11,314 nt of DNA from NCBI GenBank assembly GCA_945788675.1, contig CALZMY010000109.1:1-11314 (forward strand). Reading direction: 5' to 3'. The position numbers were made by a program, and so were the translations under genes. This document shows positions 1 through 6,060 of this stretch, piece by piece (position 1 is the first letter of the stretch; each line of letters opens with the position of its first letter). The notes below the pieces were generated by a model. The model was not told the DNA's origin. It searched no databases and worked only from the letters and a program-made list of their open reading frames with translations. The stretch comes from an uncultured Gammaproteobacteria bacterium. Its GTDB lineage: Bacteria > Pseudomonadota > Gammaproteobacteria > SZUA-140.

Positions 1-147
1 CGCTACGCCAACTATACCCGCTGCCGCATCTTCTACGCACTCGCTAACACTCGTTACTACGAATATGCGGACGGGGTTGCCTATCCGGGACTAGCGGCCT
101 TCGCTTCGCTCTCCATGGCCGCCAGCGGTCGCACCACGCCGGAATAA
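1..147 (+). CDS. C-terminal end of an unrecognised protein (partial)
   Basis: Frame 1 is open from the left edge to a TAA at 145-147, giving 48 residues. The codons are mostly GC-ending and resemble those of the clear genes further right. The peptide is rich in Tyr, Arg and Ala, begins RYANYTRCRIFYAL and ends SGRTTPE. I see no domain motif, signal or membrane segment in it. The start and the bulk of the gene, if it is one, lie outside the window, so it cannot be named. A chance open frame of this length is possible. The 133 bases that follow, up to the HDOD gene, show no convincing gene or terminator. Confidence 0.3.
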   Translation, partial: RYANYTRCRIFYALANTRYYEYADGVAYPGLAAFASLSMAASGRTTPE

Positions 148-280
148 TCACTACAGCACCGATACAGAACCACAACAACTAACTATTATCAGGCTTTAGT
201 TTAGCATGAGAAATATGAACTGGAGAGATGAAACTCGACCCATAGAGTGCCGCTAGTTAACCTTTAAATAAACAAACTAA

Positions 281-1177
281 CTACCAGAATAAACTTGCTG
301 TCTCAACAAACTGAATACCGGCTTCACCTATGATTTCATCACGATCAAATTCCATTTCATCCAGACCCGTGGCATCCCATGCTGCATCATCGATCTCTGT
401 CGGCAATGCTTTCACCTCACTGAAGGCACCTAGCTCTGACTGATTTGCCAGCAGATTCGCCATATGCACAATCGATGCCTCCATTTTAGCCTCTTTGGCA
501 CGAACCGGGTCATGATGAAATGCCACGGCTTCTTGTAGATTATCCGGCAGTGACCATTGCTTTAACAGTTCGCCACCAAGCTCCGCGTGACTGAAACCCA
601 GTTCATCCAGCTCTGCATTAAACAGCTTTTCTTCATCACCATTTGCAATCGTCAACATTTTTTTTGCGATGTCCGGTGCCCGGTTGTAGATCACCAGGCT
701 GCCGATGTCATGCAACAGACCCGCAATAAAAAGTCGTTCGGGGTGCAGTACATGACAGCGCTTCGCCAGCAAACGAGAGATAATTCCGCAGTAGATACTA
801 TGCCGCCAAAAGGTATCCATGTTGACTACGTCATTGGGAATCGCAGAAAATGACTTCACCGCAGAGACCGCCACCACCAGACTATAAAGCTCGCGTAATC
901 CCACCACTGTGACGGCACGCGAGACTGTATCGATTTTCGCACTAAAGCTATAAAAAGGGCTATTGACGATCTTGAGTAAGCGCGCCGTCAGACTGGGATC
1001 CTGACTAATAATCAGCCCCATCTCATCCGCCGTGGCAGTAGGAGACTCCATCAAATCGAATACTTTCACATACACGTCGGGTGGCGAGACCAACCCCGAA
1101 ACCTCACCAATCCAACGTGATGAAATCTTGCTCGAAGCTTCATCCCCTTGATCTTTAACCACATTAAGCTCGCTCAC
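281..1177 (-). CDS. HDOD-domain signalling protein
   Basis: HDOD (HD-related output domain) proteins act in bacterial signal transduction, often linked to cyclic-di-GMP, motility or stress responses; the exact role of this one is unknown. From the chosen start the protein has 298 residues and is nearly all one HDOD domain (about 22-225). Visible signatures are the segment LTARLLKIVNSPFYSF (63-78), FWRHS with His126, LLHDIG with His156-Asp157, GFSHAELG with His197, and a His221-His222 pair. Several HD-type metal-ligand positions thus appear retained, but catalysis is unproven. No partner output domain (GGDEF, EAL, receiver) is fused. I chose the GTG at 1175-1177 because GGAG lies six bases upstream. 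The frame stays open to a TTG at 1291 and includes an ATG at 1231, but neither has a ribosome binding site. The gene is divergent from the DUF1631-like gene. Confidence 0.9.
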   Translation of the reverse strand: MSELNVVKDQGDEASSKISSRWIGEVSGLVSPPDVYVKVFDLMESPTATADEMGLIISQDPSLTARLLKIVNSPFYSFSAKIDTVSRAVTVVGLRELYSLVVAVSAVKSFSAIPNDVVNMDTFWRHSIYCGIISRLLAKRCHVLHPERLFIAGLLHDIGSLVIYNRAPDIAKKMLTIANGDEEKLFNAELDELGFSHAELGGELLKQWSLPDNLQEAVAFHHDPVRAKEAKMEASIVHMANLLANQSELGAFSEVKALPTEIDDAAWDATGLDEMEFDRDEIIGEAGIQFVETASLFW

Positions 1178-1228
1178 ACCATTCTCCAGAGGTTTAGGCA
1201 ATATCGTGACTGCGTTCACACAAATCTG

Positions 1229-1258
1229 CATATATTGAAGATATCGCTCAGCAAACAA
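1229..1258 (-). promoter_or_regulatory. Possible promoter of the HDOD gene
   Basis: On the - strand TTGTTT (1253-1258) and TATATG (1229-1234) are separated by 18 bases, a plausible but weak sigma-70-type pair. The -10 element covers the in-frame ATG at 1231. If the promoter is real, that ATG would not be within the transcript, which agrees with the downstream GTG start at 1177. This is pattern matching by eye only. Confidence 0.28.
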
Positions 1259-1298
1259 AATTATTGAGTGAGCAGTCACAAAAAAAAGCAAATAAAGC

Positions 1299-1319
1299 TG
1301 CTATAAATGACTTCGTCAT
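1299..1319 (+). promoter_or_regulatory. Possible extended -10 and small dyad upstream of the DUF1631-like gene
   Basis: TGCTATAAA (1299-1307) resembles an extended -10 element (TGnTATAAT); no good -35 stands at the right distance, which extended -10 promoters can tolerate. Immediately after it lies the inverted repeat ATGAC-TTC-GTCAT (1307-1319), overlapping the expected transcription start. It could be an operator or simply an early RNA hairpin. The gene start is at 1350 with CAGGA seven bases before the ATG. Confidence 0.3.
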
Positions 1320-1349
1320 CAGGGAATTTAGCCTCATCAGGAACAAATT

Positions 1350-2066
1350 ATGCCAACAGATAACTCTACCGCTAGTCGTGCCATTAACAATCAACATAAC
1401 GCACAGCAAGCCCGTTCGTCCAAGCAATTTCAGGAACAGTGCCTGGAGGCTGCCGAAAGCTTCTCGGAACGACTTCTGTCGATTATGGATGGACTCGGCG
1501 AAACGCTTTACCAGATGGCTGACCATGCCGATGATCACGAACTGCGACGTACCTACTTTGCCGCACTACAAGGACTCTATAGTAGCCGCCCGGAGATCAA
1601 GGGGGATTTCAAAAAGCAGTTCCTCGCCGCGATCAAGGCAGAGATTCAGCACCAACCCAATAGTAAAATAGCCGCACTGTTTGCCAATGCTGCGATTTCA
1701 AGCGTAGGACAGCTGCCTGATAGAACGACATCTGCTGAAGCCGCTTCGCCACAGGATAATCAGCAACAGCCTGCCACTGGCAATGCAGATCACAACAATG
1801 AAGATCAACATTCCCGACTGGCTAGAACCCTGCCCAAGGGAAGCTGGGTCGAATTTCACTTCCAGGGTAAACCGTCCCTTAAGGCGCGCTTTACCTGGGT
1901 CAATCCCTCTTCTGGCGTCTATCTGTTTGTCGACCGCAACGGCCAAAAGGCTCCCGATAAGACACCAGCCCAATTGGCAAATGCCTTTCGTGGTGGCTGT
2001 GCCACACTCATTCAGAGTGCTGCGCAACTGGCACGAACAGCCAACAACCACGACTCAGAACGATAA
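1350..2066 (+). CDS. Short DUF1631-like protein (central region absent)
   Basis: The 238-residue product has two blocks that resemble the two ends of DUF1631 proteins, a family of unknown function usually roughly 700-800 residues long. Residues 22-100 form a helical block with the pattern LGETLYQMADHADDHELRRT then YFAALQGLYSSRPEIKGDF, like the DUF1631 N-terminal region. Residues 120-155 are a polar Gln/Asn/Ala-rich linker. Residues 160-228 contain GSWVEFHFQGKP and ARFTWVNPSSGVYLFVDRNG, like the DUF1631 C-terminal beta-rich block, which I suspect is PilZ-like; the canonical PilZ RxxxR motif is not evident. The long middle part of the family is missing and the frame is intact, so this looks like a compact relative rather than a decayed gene. 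No signal peptide or membrane segment is seen, so a cytoplasmic location is likely. The ATG has CAGGA seven bases upstream. Family assignment is from memory of the pattern and is moderately sure. Confidence 0.8.
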   Translation: MPTDNSTASRAINNQHNAQQARSSKQFQEQCLEAAESFSERLLSIMDGLGETLYQMADHADDHELRRTYFAALQGLYSSRPEIKGDFKKQFLAAIKAEIQHQPNSKIAALFANAAISSVGQLPDRTTSAEAASPQDNQQQPATGNADHNNEDQHSRLARTLPKGSWVEFHFQGKPSLKARFTWVNPSSGVYLFVDRNGQKAPDKTPAQLANAFRGGCATLIQSAAQLARTANNHDSER

Positions 2067-2116
2067 TTATCCATCCTGGTTGACTTCATCTAATTTCACA
2101 GGCAGACTCTCGCGCC

Positions 2117-2221
2117 ATGAACAGAACCCTGATCAAGCCGATGCGTATTATTCGCGTCCACCTGCCAAAGTGGCTGGTGGCGAGTGAATACGTGCGCCTG
2201 AAAACAGGGACCCTGATGTAG
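2117..2221 (+). CDS. Small ORF, 34-residue basic peptide (candidate microprotein or leader peptide)
   Basis: An ATG at 2117 opens 34 codons ending in TAG at 2219-2221. The peptide begins MNRTLIKPMRIIRVH and continues LPKWLVASEYVRLK, carrying seven Arg/Lys and one Glu. All five leucines use CTG, and most codons end in G or C, like the confident genes nearby; this favours real coding. Against it, there is no clear Shine-Dalgarno sequence: the nearest purine-rich run, AGGCAG, is about a dozen bases upstream. It lies 50 bases after the DUF1631-like stop and ends about 30 bases before a strong terminator, so it could be the last gene of that operon or a leader peptide for the exporter at 2323. I do not recognise the family. 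Confidence 0.42.
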   Translation: MNRTLIKPMRIIRVHLPKWLVASEYVRLKTGTLM

Positions 2222-2285
2222 CATTACAGTCCACATCAAACTGTTTTCCTGAAAAGGCCACCGAATGAAAATTCCGTGGCCTTTT
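2176..2285 (+). promoter_or_regulatory. Candidate attenuator/riboswitch-like leader of the EamA exporter gene
   Basis: Nested inverted repeats precede the terminator. GAAAACAG (2200-2207) pairs with CTGTTTTC (2241-2248), and inside it TGATGT (2214-2219) pairs with ACATCA (2233-2238). In addition GGTGGC (2176-2181), within the small ORF, is complementary to GCCACC (2257-2262), which includes most of the GC part of the 5' arm of the terminator stem. The long fold and the terminator are therefore mutually exclusive, the arrangement expected of an attenuator. I could not match it to a known riboswitch class. No energy calculation was done, and the repeats might only stabilise the 3' end of the upstream transcript. 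Confidence 0.35.
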
Positions 2286-2287
2286 TT
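2252..2287 (+). terminator. Intrinsic terminator between the DUF1631-like/small ORF unit and the EamA gene
   Basis: AAAAGGCCAC (2252-2261) pairs perfectly with GTGGCCTTTT (2276-2285). After one C-C mismatch, GAAT (2263-2266) pairs with ATTC (2271-2274) around a GAAA tetraloop. A run of six T follows the GC-rich part (2282-2287). It is 35 bases before the exporter ATG, so it either ends the upstream unit or works as a conditional terminator in the exporter leader. Confidence 0.82.
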
Positions 2288-2322
2288 GTTTTTTATGCTC
2301 ATTAAAATACGGAGAGACAATC

Positions 2323-3228
2323 ATGCAAGTCTTTGCCGCCTTTGCGGCCGTCGTCGTCATCTGGTCAACCACGCCGCTCGCGATTCAGTGGAGCAGCGAA
2401 GGCCAGGGCTTTCTTTTTAGCGTCTTCAGCAGAATGGTGCTTGGGACCGTATTGTGCCTGATTATCATCAAAGTGATGGGCATTGCGTTACCATGGCATG
2501 AAAAGGCACGTCAGGCCTATCTCGCGGCCGCCCTGAGCATCTATGGCGCGATGCTATGTGTTTACTGGGGTGCGCAATTTATCCCTTCAGGAATAGTCTC
2601 TGTGCTCTTTGGGCTAACGCCAATAGCCACCGGTATTCTTGCCATTATATGGCTCGGTGAACGCAGCTTTACAGTAACAAGGATCATCGGCCTGTTACTG
2701 GCGATGGCTGGGCTTGCGGTTGTCTTTGGTAGCGGTTTTTCACTAGGTGAAAAAGCAGTGTTTGGGATAGGTGCAGTATTAGTTTCAATCAGCCTGACCG
2801 CTATCAGTACCGTGTGGCTAAAACGTATTAACAGCGATCTGTCACCCATTGCGGTGACCACCGGGGCGCTAATAATAGCGACGCTGCTCTATTTGTTAAC
2901 ATGGACGCTCTTCGATGGCCAACTACCCACAGAGCTATCCACACGCGCCTTGAGTGCAACTATTTATCTAGGTGTGTTTGGCTCAGTGTTTGGTTTTATA
3001 CTGTTTTTTTATTTACTGAAAAATCTGGAGGCAAGTCGTGCCACACTGCTTACCCTGATCACACCAGTGTTAGCACTGCTACTTGGTCATGTATTAAATA
3101 ATGAGCGTGTGGGAGTCGAAGTATGGTTCGGAACCGGCATGATCCTGGCGGGATTAATGAGTCATGAATGGGGTGAATTTTTACTCACAAAGGCGACAAG
3201 GAGGTCAAAGGCCTCCGGTACTGCCTAA
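2323..3228 (+). CDS. EamA/DMT-family transporter
   Basis: This 301-residue inner-membrane protein has the length, about ten hydrophobic segments and duplicated architecture of the drug/metabolite transporter superfamily, whose members export amino acids, metabolites or drugs. Two EamA repeats are seen, about residues 1-136 and 148-281. Their ends echo each other: TPIATGILAIIWLGER (99-114) in the first and TPVLALLLGHVLNNER (247-262) in the second, the usual Pro...Glu pattern. The N-terminus carries VVVIWSTTPLAIQW, a typical first helix. The ATG at 2323 has GGAG eight bases upstream. Substrate cannot be read from the sequence. A strong terminator and nested repeats just upstream suggest that expression may be controlled by attenuation; a hairpin after the stop ends the unit. 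Confidence 0.92.
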   Translation: MQVFAAFAAVVVIWSTTPLAIQWSSEGQGFLFSVFSRMVLGTVLCLIIIKVMGIALPWHEKARQAYLAAALSIYGAMLCVYWGAQFIPSGIVSVLFGLTPIATGILAIIWLGERSFTVTRIIGLLLAMAGLAVVFGSGFSLGEKAVFGIGAVLVSISLTAISTVWLKRINSDLSPIAVTTGALIIATLLYLLTWTLFDGQLPTELSTRALSATIYLGVFGSVFGFILFFYLLKNLEASRATLLTLITPVLALLLGHVLNNERVGVEVWFGTGMILAGLMSHEWGEFLLTKATRRSKASGTA

Positions 3229-3234
3229 TCAATC

Positions 3235-3264
3235 CCAGGTAGCTGCGGCTACCTGGCACCTTTT
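3235..3264 (+). terminator. Likely intrinsic terminator after the EamA gene
   Basis: CCAGGTAGC (3235-3243) and GCTACCTGG (3248-3256) form a perfect 9-bp stem with a TGCG loop, followed after CACC by TTTT (3261-3264). The T run is short and slightly displaced, so strength is uncertain. It lies between convergent genes; in the - direction no T run follows the stem. Confidence 0.62.
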
Positions 3265-3279
3265 AGTCTGACGGCTGAA

Positions 3280-3633
3280 TCAGTTACTCGCGCTTTGTAG
3301 CAGCGTACTGTTTCTTGCGGCACAAGCATAGAAGACCTTAATGGCATAACTATGCGGGGTGTCCTCCCAGAGATAAGCAGCAAGAATGGTATTCAGCATA
3401 CTGGTGGAATATTCCTCCCCCATTGCGACATGGTGCGTAGAGTTCTGACTTAATCCCAATGCATGCTCTGCAGGCACACCTAAACGAGAATTGATCACGG
3501 AATCCATGCCAACCATCGCCTCTCCGTAACAACTACTCTCTGCCATACCAACCACTCGGCTTTCGAAAGCCTGGGCACCACCTGCTAATAACATCAGCGC
3601 TACACCAGCGAGCCTGTTGATTGTCTTTTTCAT
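3280..3633 (-). CDS. Small secreted (periplasmic) protein of unknown function
   Basis: The 117-residue product begins with a clear Sec signal peptide, MKKTINRLAGVALMLLAGGAQA, with likely cleavage after AQA at residue 22. The mature protein of about 95 residues has exactly two cysteines, Cys35 and Cys104, which could form a disulfide in the periplasm. Recognisable stretches are YGEAMVGMDSVINSRLGVP (36-54) and AIKVFYACAA (97-106). I recall similar small exported proteins in gammaproteobacteria but no assigned function. AGGAGG lies eight bases before the ATG, an excellent ribosome binding site that can, however, be partly hidden in an RNA stem (see 3635-3708). The gene is convergent with the EamA gene. 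Confidence 0.78.
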   Translation of the reverse strand: MKKTINRLAGVALMLLAGGAQAFESRVVGMAESSCYGEAMVGMDSVINSRLGVPAEHALGLSQNSTHHVAMGEEYSTSMLNTILAAYLWEDTPHSYAIKVFYACAARNSTLLQSASN

Positions 3634-3634
3634 C

Positions 3635-3708
3635 GTAAACGCCTCCTGCGTTCCGGGGCTGAGTTCACCCCTAAAATAACAACACTTACTATTGTTATCG
3701 GCGTTTAC
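3635..3708 (-). promoter_or_regulatory. Candidate structured 5' UTR closing over the ribosome binding site
   Basis: In the mRNA of the 3280-3633 gene GUAAACGCC (3708-3700) pairs over nine bases with GGCGUUUAC (3643-3635). The second arm includes the last two G of the AGGAGG Shine-Dalgarno sequence and ends one base before the AUG. Inside are two more stems: AUAACAA (3698-3692) with UUGUUAU (3682-3676), and GGGG (3671-3668) with CCCC (3658-3655). Together they make a three-way junction that would lower translation when closed. It matches no riboswitch I know; an RNA thermometer, a ligand-binding RNA or a DNA operator reading of the outer repeat are alternatives. Confidence 0.42.
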
Positions 3709-3739
3709 AATTTTTGTTTGAGGTAAAAATTACATCCTA

Positions 3740-3768
3740 ACTATATGAAATACAATGATATTTATCAG
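3740..3768 (-). promoter_or_regulatory. Likely promoter of the small secreted protein gene
   Basis: On the - strand CTGATA (3763-3768) and TATAGT (3740-3745) are spaced by 17 bases, matching four of six and five of six sigma-70 consensus positions. Initiation about seven bases after the -10 would be near 3733, so the transcript would contain the whole three-stem element at 3635-3708. Confidence 0.42.
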
Positions 3769-3791
3769 GGCAGCCGCATACTCTCTACACA

Positions 3792-4061
3792 CTATCCAAA
3801 ACCAGAACCTGAATCATTTATCGCAAAGGATGCCAACAGCAACATCAGAAAATTCAACAGACTGAGCACACCTAGCAACTGCAACGCATATAGAAAACTC
3901 TTTTTGTCGATCCAGTTTCGCAGCGGATTCATTTCGGCTACCAATGGATTTTTTTGCTGTAACTGCAATATCCATTGCTGAATCGCTTCAGGTCGTTTAA
4001 GGCAATTCCAACCGGCAACAAAAAAACAAACCGCCATAAACAGCGTTAAAAGCTCATTCAT
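3792..4061 (-). CDS. Small two-helix membrane protein of unknown function
   Basis: The product has 89 residues with two hydrophobic segments, about 3-20 (LLTLFMAVCFFVAGW) and 57-80 (around LGVLSLLNFLMLLLASF). Between them is a loop of about 36 residues containing a Trp/Gln-rich stretch, RPEAIQQWILQLQQ. This predicts an inner-membrane hairpin with both ends on the same side. GGAGG precedes the ATG at 4061 by about eight bases, supporting the start. No family is recognised. It lies upstream of the small secreted protein gene on the same strand, 158 bases away, but that gene appears to have its own promoter. The 200 bases upstream separate it from the divergent prmA gene and hold two short dyads. 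Confidence 0.72.
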   Translation of the reverse strand: MNELLTLFMAVCFFVAGWNCLKRPEAIQQWILQLQQKNPLVAEMNPLRNWIDKKSFLYALQLLGVLSLLNFLMLLLASFAINDSGSGFG

Positions 4062-4096
4062 TGCATCCCCTCCAGGTTAAATGACACCGCGCGCCA

Positions 4097-4135
4097 GCAT
4101 GTCACATGCATTCTTTAGTACCAGAAGCACTTCTG
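4097..4135 (-). promoter_or_regulatory. Two short inverted repeats in the divergent region before prmA
   Basis: GCATGT-C-ACATGC (4097-4109) and CAGAAG-CA-CTTCTG (4122-4135) are near-gapless dyads 12 bases apart. Their tiny spacers are more like protein-binding operators than RNA hairpins, and they lie 36-74 bases upstream of the small membrane protein gene. No known operator consensus was matched. Confidence 0.25.
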
Positions 4136-4195
4136 ATTAATTGTTGTCACACCAACACATCATACGCGACATCAACCGATAAAATCGGGTTCGCC

Positions 4196-4223
4196 TTGAT
4201 CCTGCCCAAACGCGTACAATAAT
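4196..4223 (+). promoter_or_regulatory. Possible prmA promoter
   Basis: TTGATC (4196-4201) and AATAAT (4218-4223) are spaced by 16 bases and lie about 40 bases before the prmA ATG. A small dyad, CCGAT-AAA-ATCGG (4176-4188), is just upstream of the -35. In many gammaproteobacteria prmA can also be read from upstream genes, but here the neighbour is divergent, so a promoter in this gap is needed. Confidence 0.38.
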
Positions 4224-4261
4224 AAGCTCTTCAACAATTCAGAGTAATTATCAGATCGATT

Positions 4262-5152
4262 ATGTCATGGCAGGAACTTATATTTGATGTCTCACCCAGC
4301 GAGGCGGATGCACTTTCAGAATGCCTTAGTGACGCCGGAGCAGCATCAGTCACTTTTAAGGACAACGCTGACACACCTATATATGAACCTGCCGCCGACG
4401 CCAGCGACCTGTGGCCTCACACCCGTGTGATCGGGTTGTTCGAAAGCGGCACCGACTTTGATCAAGTGCTGGCTTCGATCCAGCACGCCCCTGGATTTAC
4501 CACTCTGCCGCCCTATCGCATCACCGAATTAAAAGAACAGCCGTGGGAACGCCTGTGGATGGATGAGTTCAAACCGATGCGCTTTGGACAGCGGCTGTGG
4601 ATCTGTCCCACTGAGATGAGCCCGCCCGAACCCGATGCGATCAACATCATGCTCGACCCAGGCCTCGCCTTTGGCACTGGCACCCACCCAACCACAGCAC
4701 TGTGCCTGGAGTGGATTGACCAGAATGATCTCAATAACAAAACGGTGATCGACTTCGGCTGCGGCTCTGGCATCCTCGCGATCGCTGCCGCCATGTGTGG
4801 CGCGGCCTCAATCCAGGCGGTCGATATCGATCCTCAGGCACTGCTCGCCACTAACAGCAACGCGACTCAAAACAGTGTCGCCCAACAGATCTCGACCACC
4901 CTGCCCGATGAGGCAACAGGAAAGCTAGCCGCTGTCGACTGCCTGCTCGCCAATATCCTGGCCAACCCTCTCATAGAACTGGCCCACTATTTCTCGACAC
5001 TGGTAAAACATAACGGCATCATTGTGTTATCAGGAGTTCTAAGTGAACAGGCAACGCAGGTAAGCGCCGCGTACGAACAGTGGTTTGAGTTTCTGCCGGT
5101 CACCGAGAAAGAGGGCTGGGTACGTCTTGTTGCAAGACGTAATGAAAGCTAA
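4262..5152 (+). CDS. prmA: Ribosomal protein L11 methyltransferase PrmA
   Basis: PrmA uses S-adenosylmethionine to trimethylate amino groups of ribosomal protein L11 in the cytoplasm. The product has 296 residues, close to the 293 of E. coli. The N-terminal part (1-60) is the substrate-binding region, with MSWQELIF and a typical linker Trp/Pro motif EQPWERLWMDEFKP (92-105). The methyltransferase core has the family signature DPGLAFGTGTHPTT (132-145), SAM motif I VIDFGCGSG (162-170), the acidic ribose-binding end AVDIDP (186-191), and the NPPY-equivalent LANILANPL (229-237). All key positions look intact. No strong Shine-Dalgarno sequence precedes the ATG. The gene starts the + strand block with the DUF3426 gene 47 bases downstream, and a plausible promoter is at 4196-4223. 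Confidence 0.97.
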   Translation: MSWQELIFDVSPSEADALSECLSDAGAASVTFKDNADTPIYEPAADASDLWPHTRVIGLFESGTDFDQVLASIQHAPGFTTLPPYRITELKEQPWERLWMDEFKPMRFGQRLWICPTEMSPPEPDAINIMLDPGLAFGTGTHPTTALCLEWIDQNDLNNKTVIDFGCGSGILAIAAAMCGAASIQAVDIDPQALLATNSNATQNSVAQQISTTLPDEATGKLAAVDCLLANILANPLIELAHYFSTLVKHNGIIVLSGVLSEQATQVSAAYEQWFEFLPVTEKEGWVRLVARRNES

Positions 5153-5199
5153 ATCTGCCACCGTAAGGCGCAAGTCACAACAGGGAAGCGACAAAATCG

Positions 5200-5934
5200 A
5201 TGTTCACCCAATGCCCACAATGTAGTACCAGTTTCCGCATCAGCGACCAGAATCTCACCGCTGCAGGTGGCAAGGTGCAGTGTGGCAAATGTGGCAAGAT
5301 CTTCAATGCCCTTTATACCCTGTCAAAACATCCACTTAATGAGAGCGAGCCTGTCGATATACTCAAAATCTCATCCATCGATCGCCTCAGTAGCGATAGT
5401 ATCGCCGAGAGCTATCAACTCACAGATGACAGCGAACCCACCAAAGCGACAGCACCCGCCAGACCCTCAGCGCTGAAATGGGGGGGGCTGGGGCTCCTGT
5501 TATGCGTGCTACTCTTCACCCAGGTGAGCTATTTCATGAGCGACAGGCTGGCACAGGGTTATCCGCTGTTACGTCCCTGGCTTGAACAGTTTTGTGCCGC
5601 CACCCACTGTGAGCTGGCGCTACAGCGCGCCCCGGGCAAGATCGTCATCACCCACCGAGATGTTCGCAACCACCCCTCTATGCCGCGCGCGCTGCTCATC
5701 AACCTCACGATGAAAAATGAAGCGAGCTTCATTCAATCTTATCCACAGCTAAAATTGAGCTTTTTTGATATCAACCACAATCTGCTCGCCAGCCGTACTT
5801 TCCAGGCCAGCGAGTATCTGCCGCAAGAGGTTGATATCAAACATGGATTTCCGACCGACACAGCGCTAAACGTTATCCTGGAGCTGATTGACCCGGATAG
5901 AAATGCGGTCAACTTTGAATTTGAGTTCAAATAA
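5200..5934 (+). CDS. Membrane-anchored zinc-ribbon, DUF3426 protein
   Basis: This 244-residue protein begins with an MJ0042-type zinc ribbon, CPQC (Cys5, Cys8) and CGKC (Cys28, Cys31), likely binding one zinc. An acidic, Ser-rich linker (about 45-92) leads to one transmembrane segment (about 94-112), then a C-terminal DUF3426 domain (about 125-244) with the stretches ALLINLTMKNEASF and YPQLKLSFFD. Such a topology puts the zinc ribbon in the cytoplasm and the DUF3426 domain in the periplasm. Its function is unknown in the family, but genes of this type commonly sit between prmA and dusB in gammaproteobacteria. The start is supported by the conserved MFTQCPQCSTSFRISD opening although the ribosome binding site is weak. 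A run of eight G (5480-5487) lies just at the membrane segment and could be prone to slippage. Confidence 0.93.
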   Translation: MFTQCPQCSTSFRISDQNLTAAGGKVQCGKCGKIFNALYTLSKHPLNESEPVDILKISSIDRLSSDSIAESYQLTDDSEPTKATAPARPSALKWGGLGLLLCVLLFTQVSYFMSDRLAQGYPLLRPWLEQFCAATHCELALQRAPGKIVITHRDVRNHPSMPRALLINLTMKNEASFIQSYPQLKLSFFDINHNLLASRTFQASEYLPQEVDIKHGFPTDTALNVILELIDPDRNAVNFEFEFK

Positions 5935-6060
5935 ACGGCTAAAAAAGCAACAACAACTGCTTTATCCTCATCCCCATAGCAGGTATCATGTGGCGCTCTG
6001 CATTTCCGCCCAACCGACACAGATCGGTGTGGCGCAAACTGACAATGTAGCGCTAAATAA

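Noticed and set aside
1264..1671. A 135-codon + strand frame overlapping the start of the DUF1631-like gene
   Set aside because: It overlaps a better frame that has a ribosome binding site and family similarity; its own peptide is Arg/Ser-rich, as shadow frames often are.
2176..2285. A match to a known riboswitch class (guanidine, yybP-ykoY, TPP, fluoride) upstream of the exporter
   Set aside because: I compared the remembered consensus cores and found none of them; only the generic attenuator geometry is supported.
5988..6050. A 20-codon ORF in the leader of dusB, with AGG shortly before its ATG
   Set aside because: It is too short and has no distinctive codon bias; chance is a sufficient explanation without conservation data.
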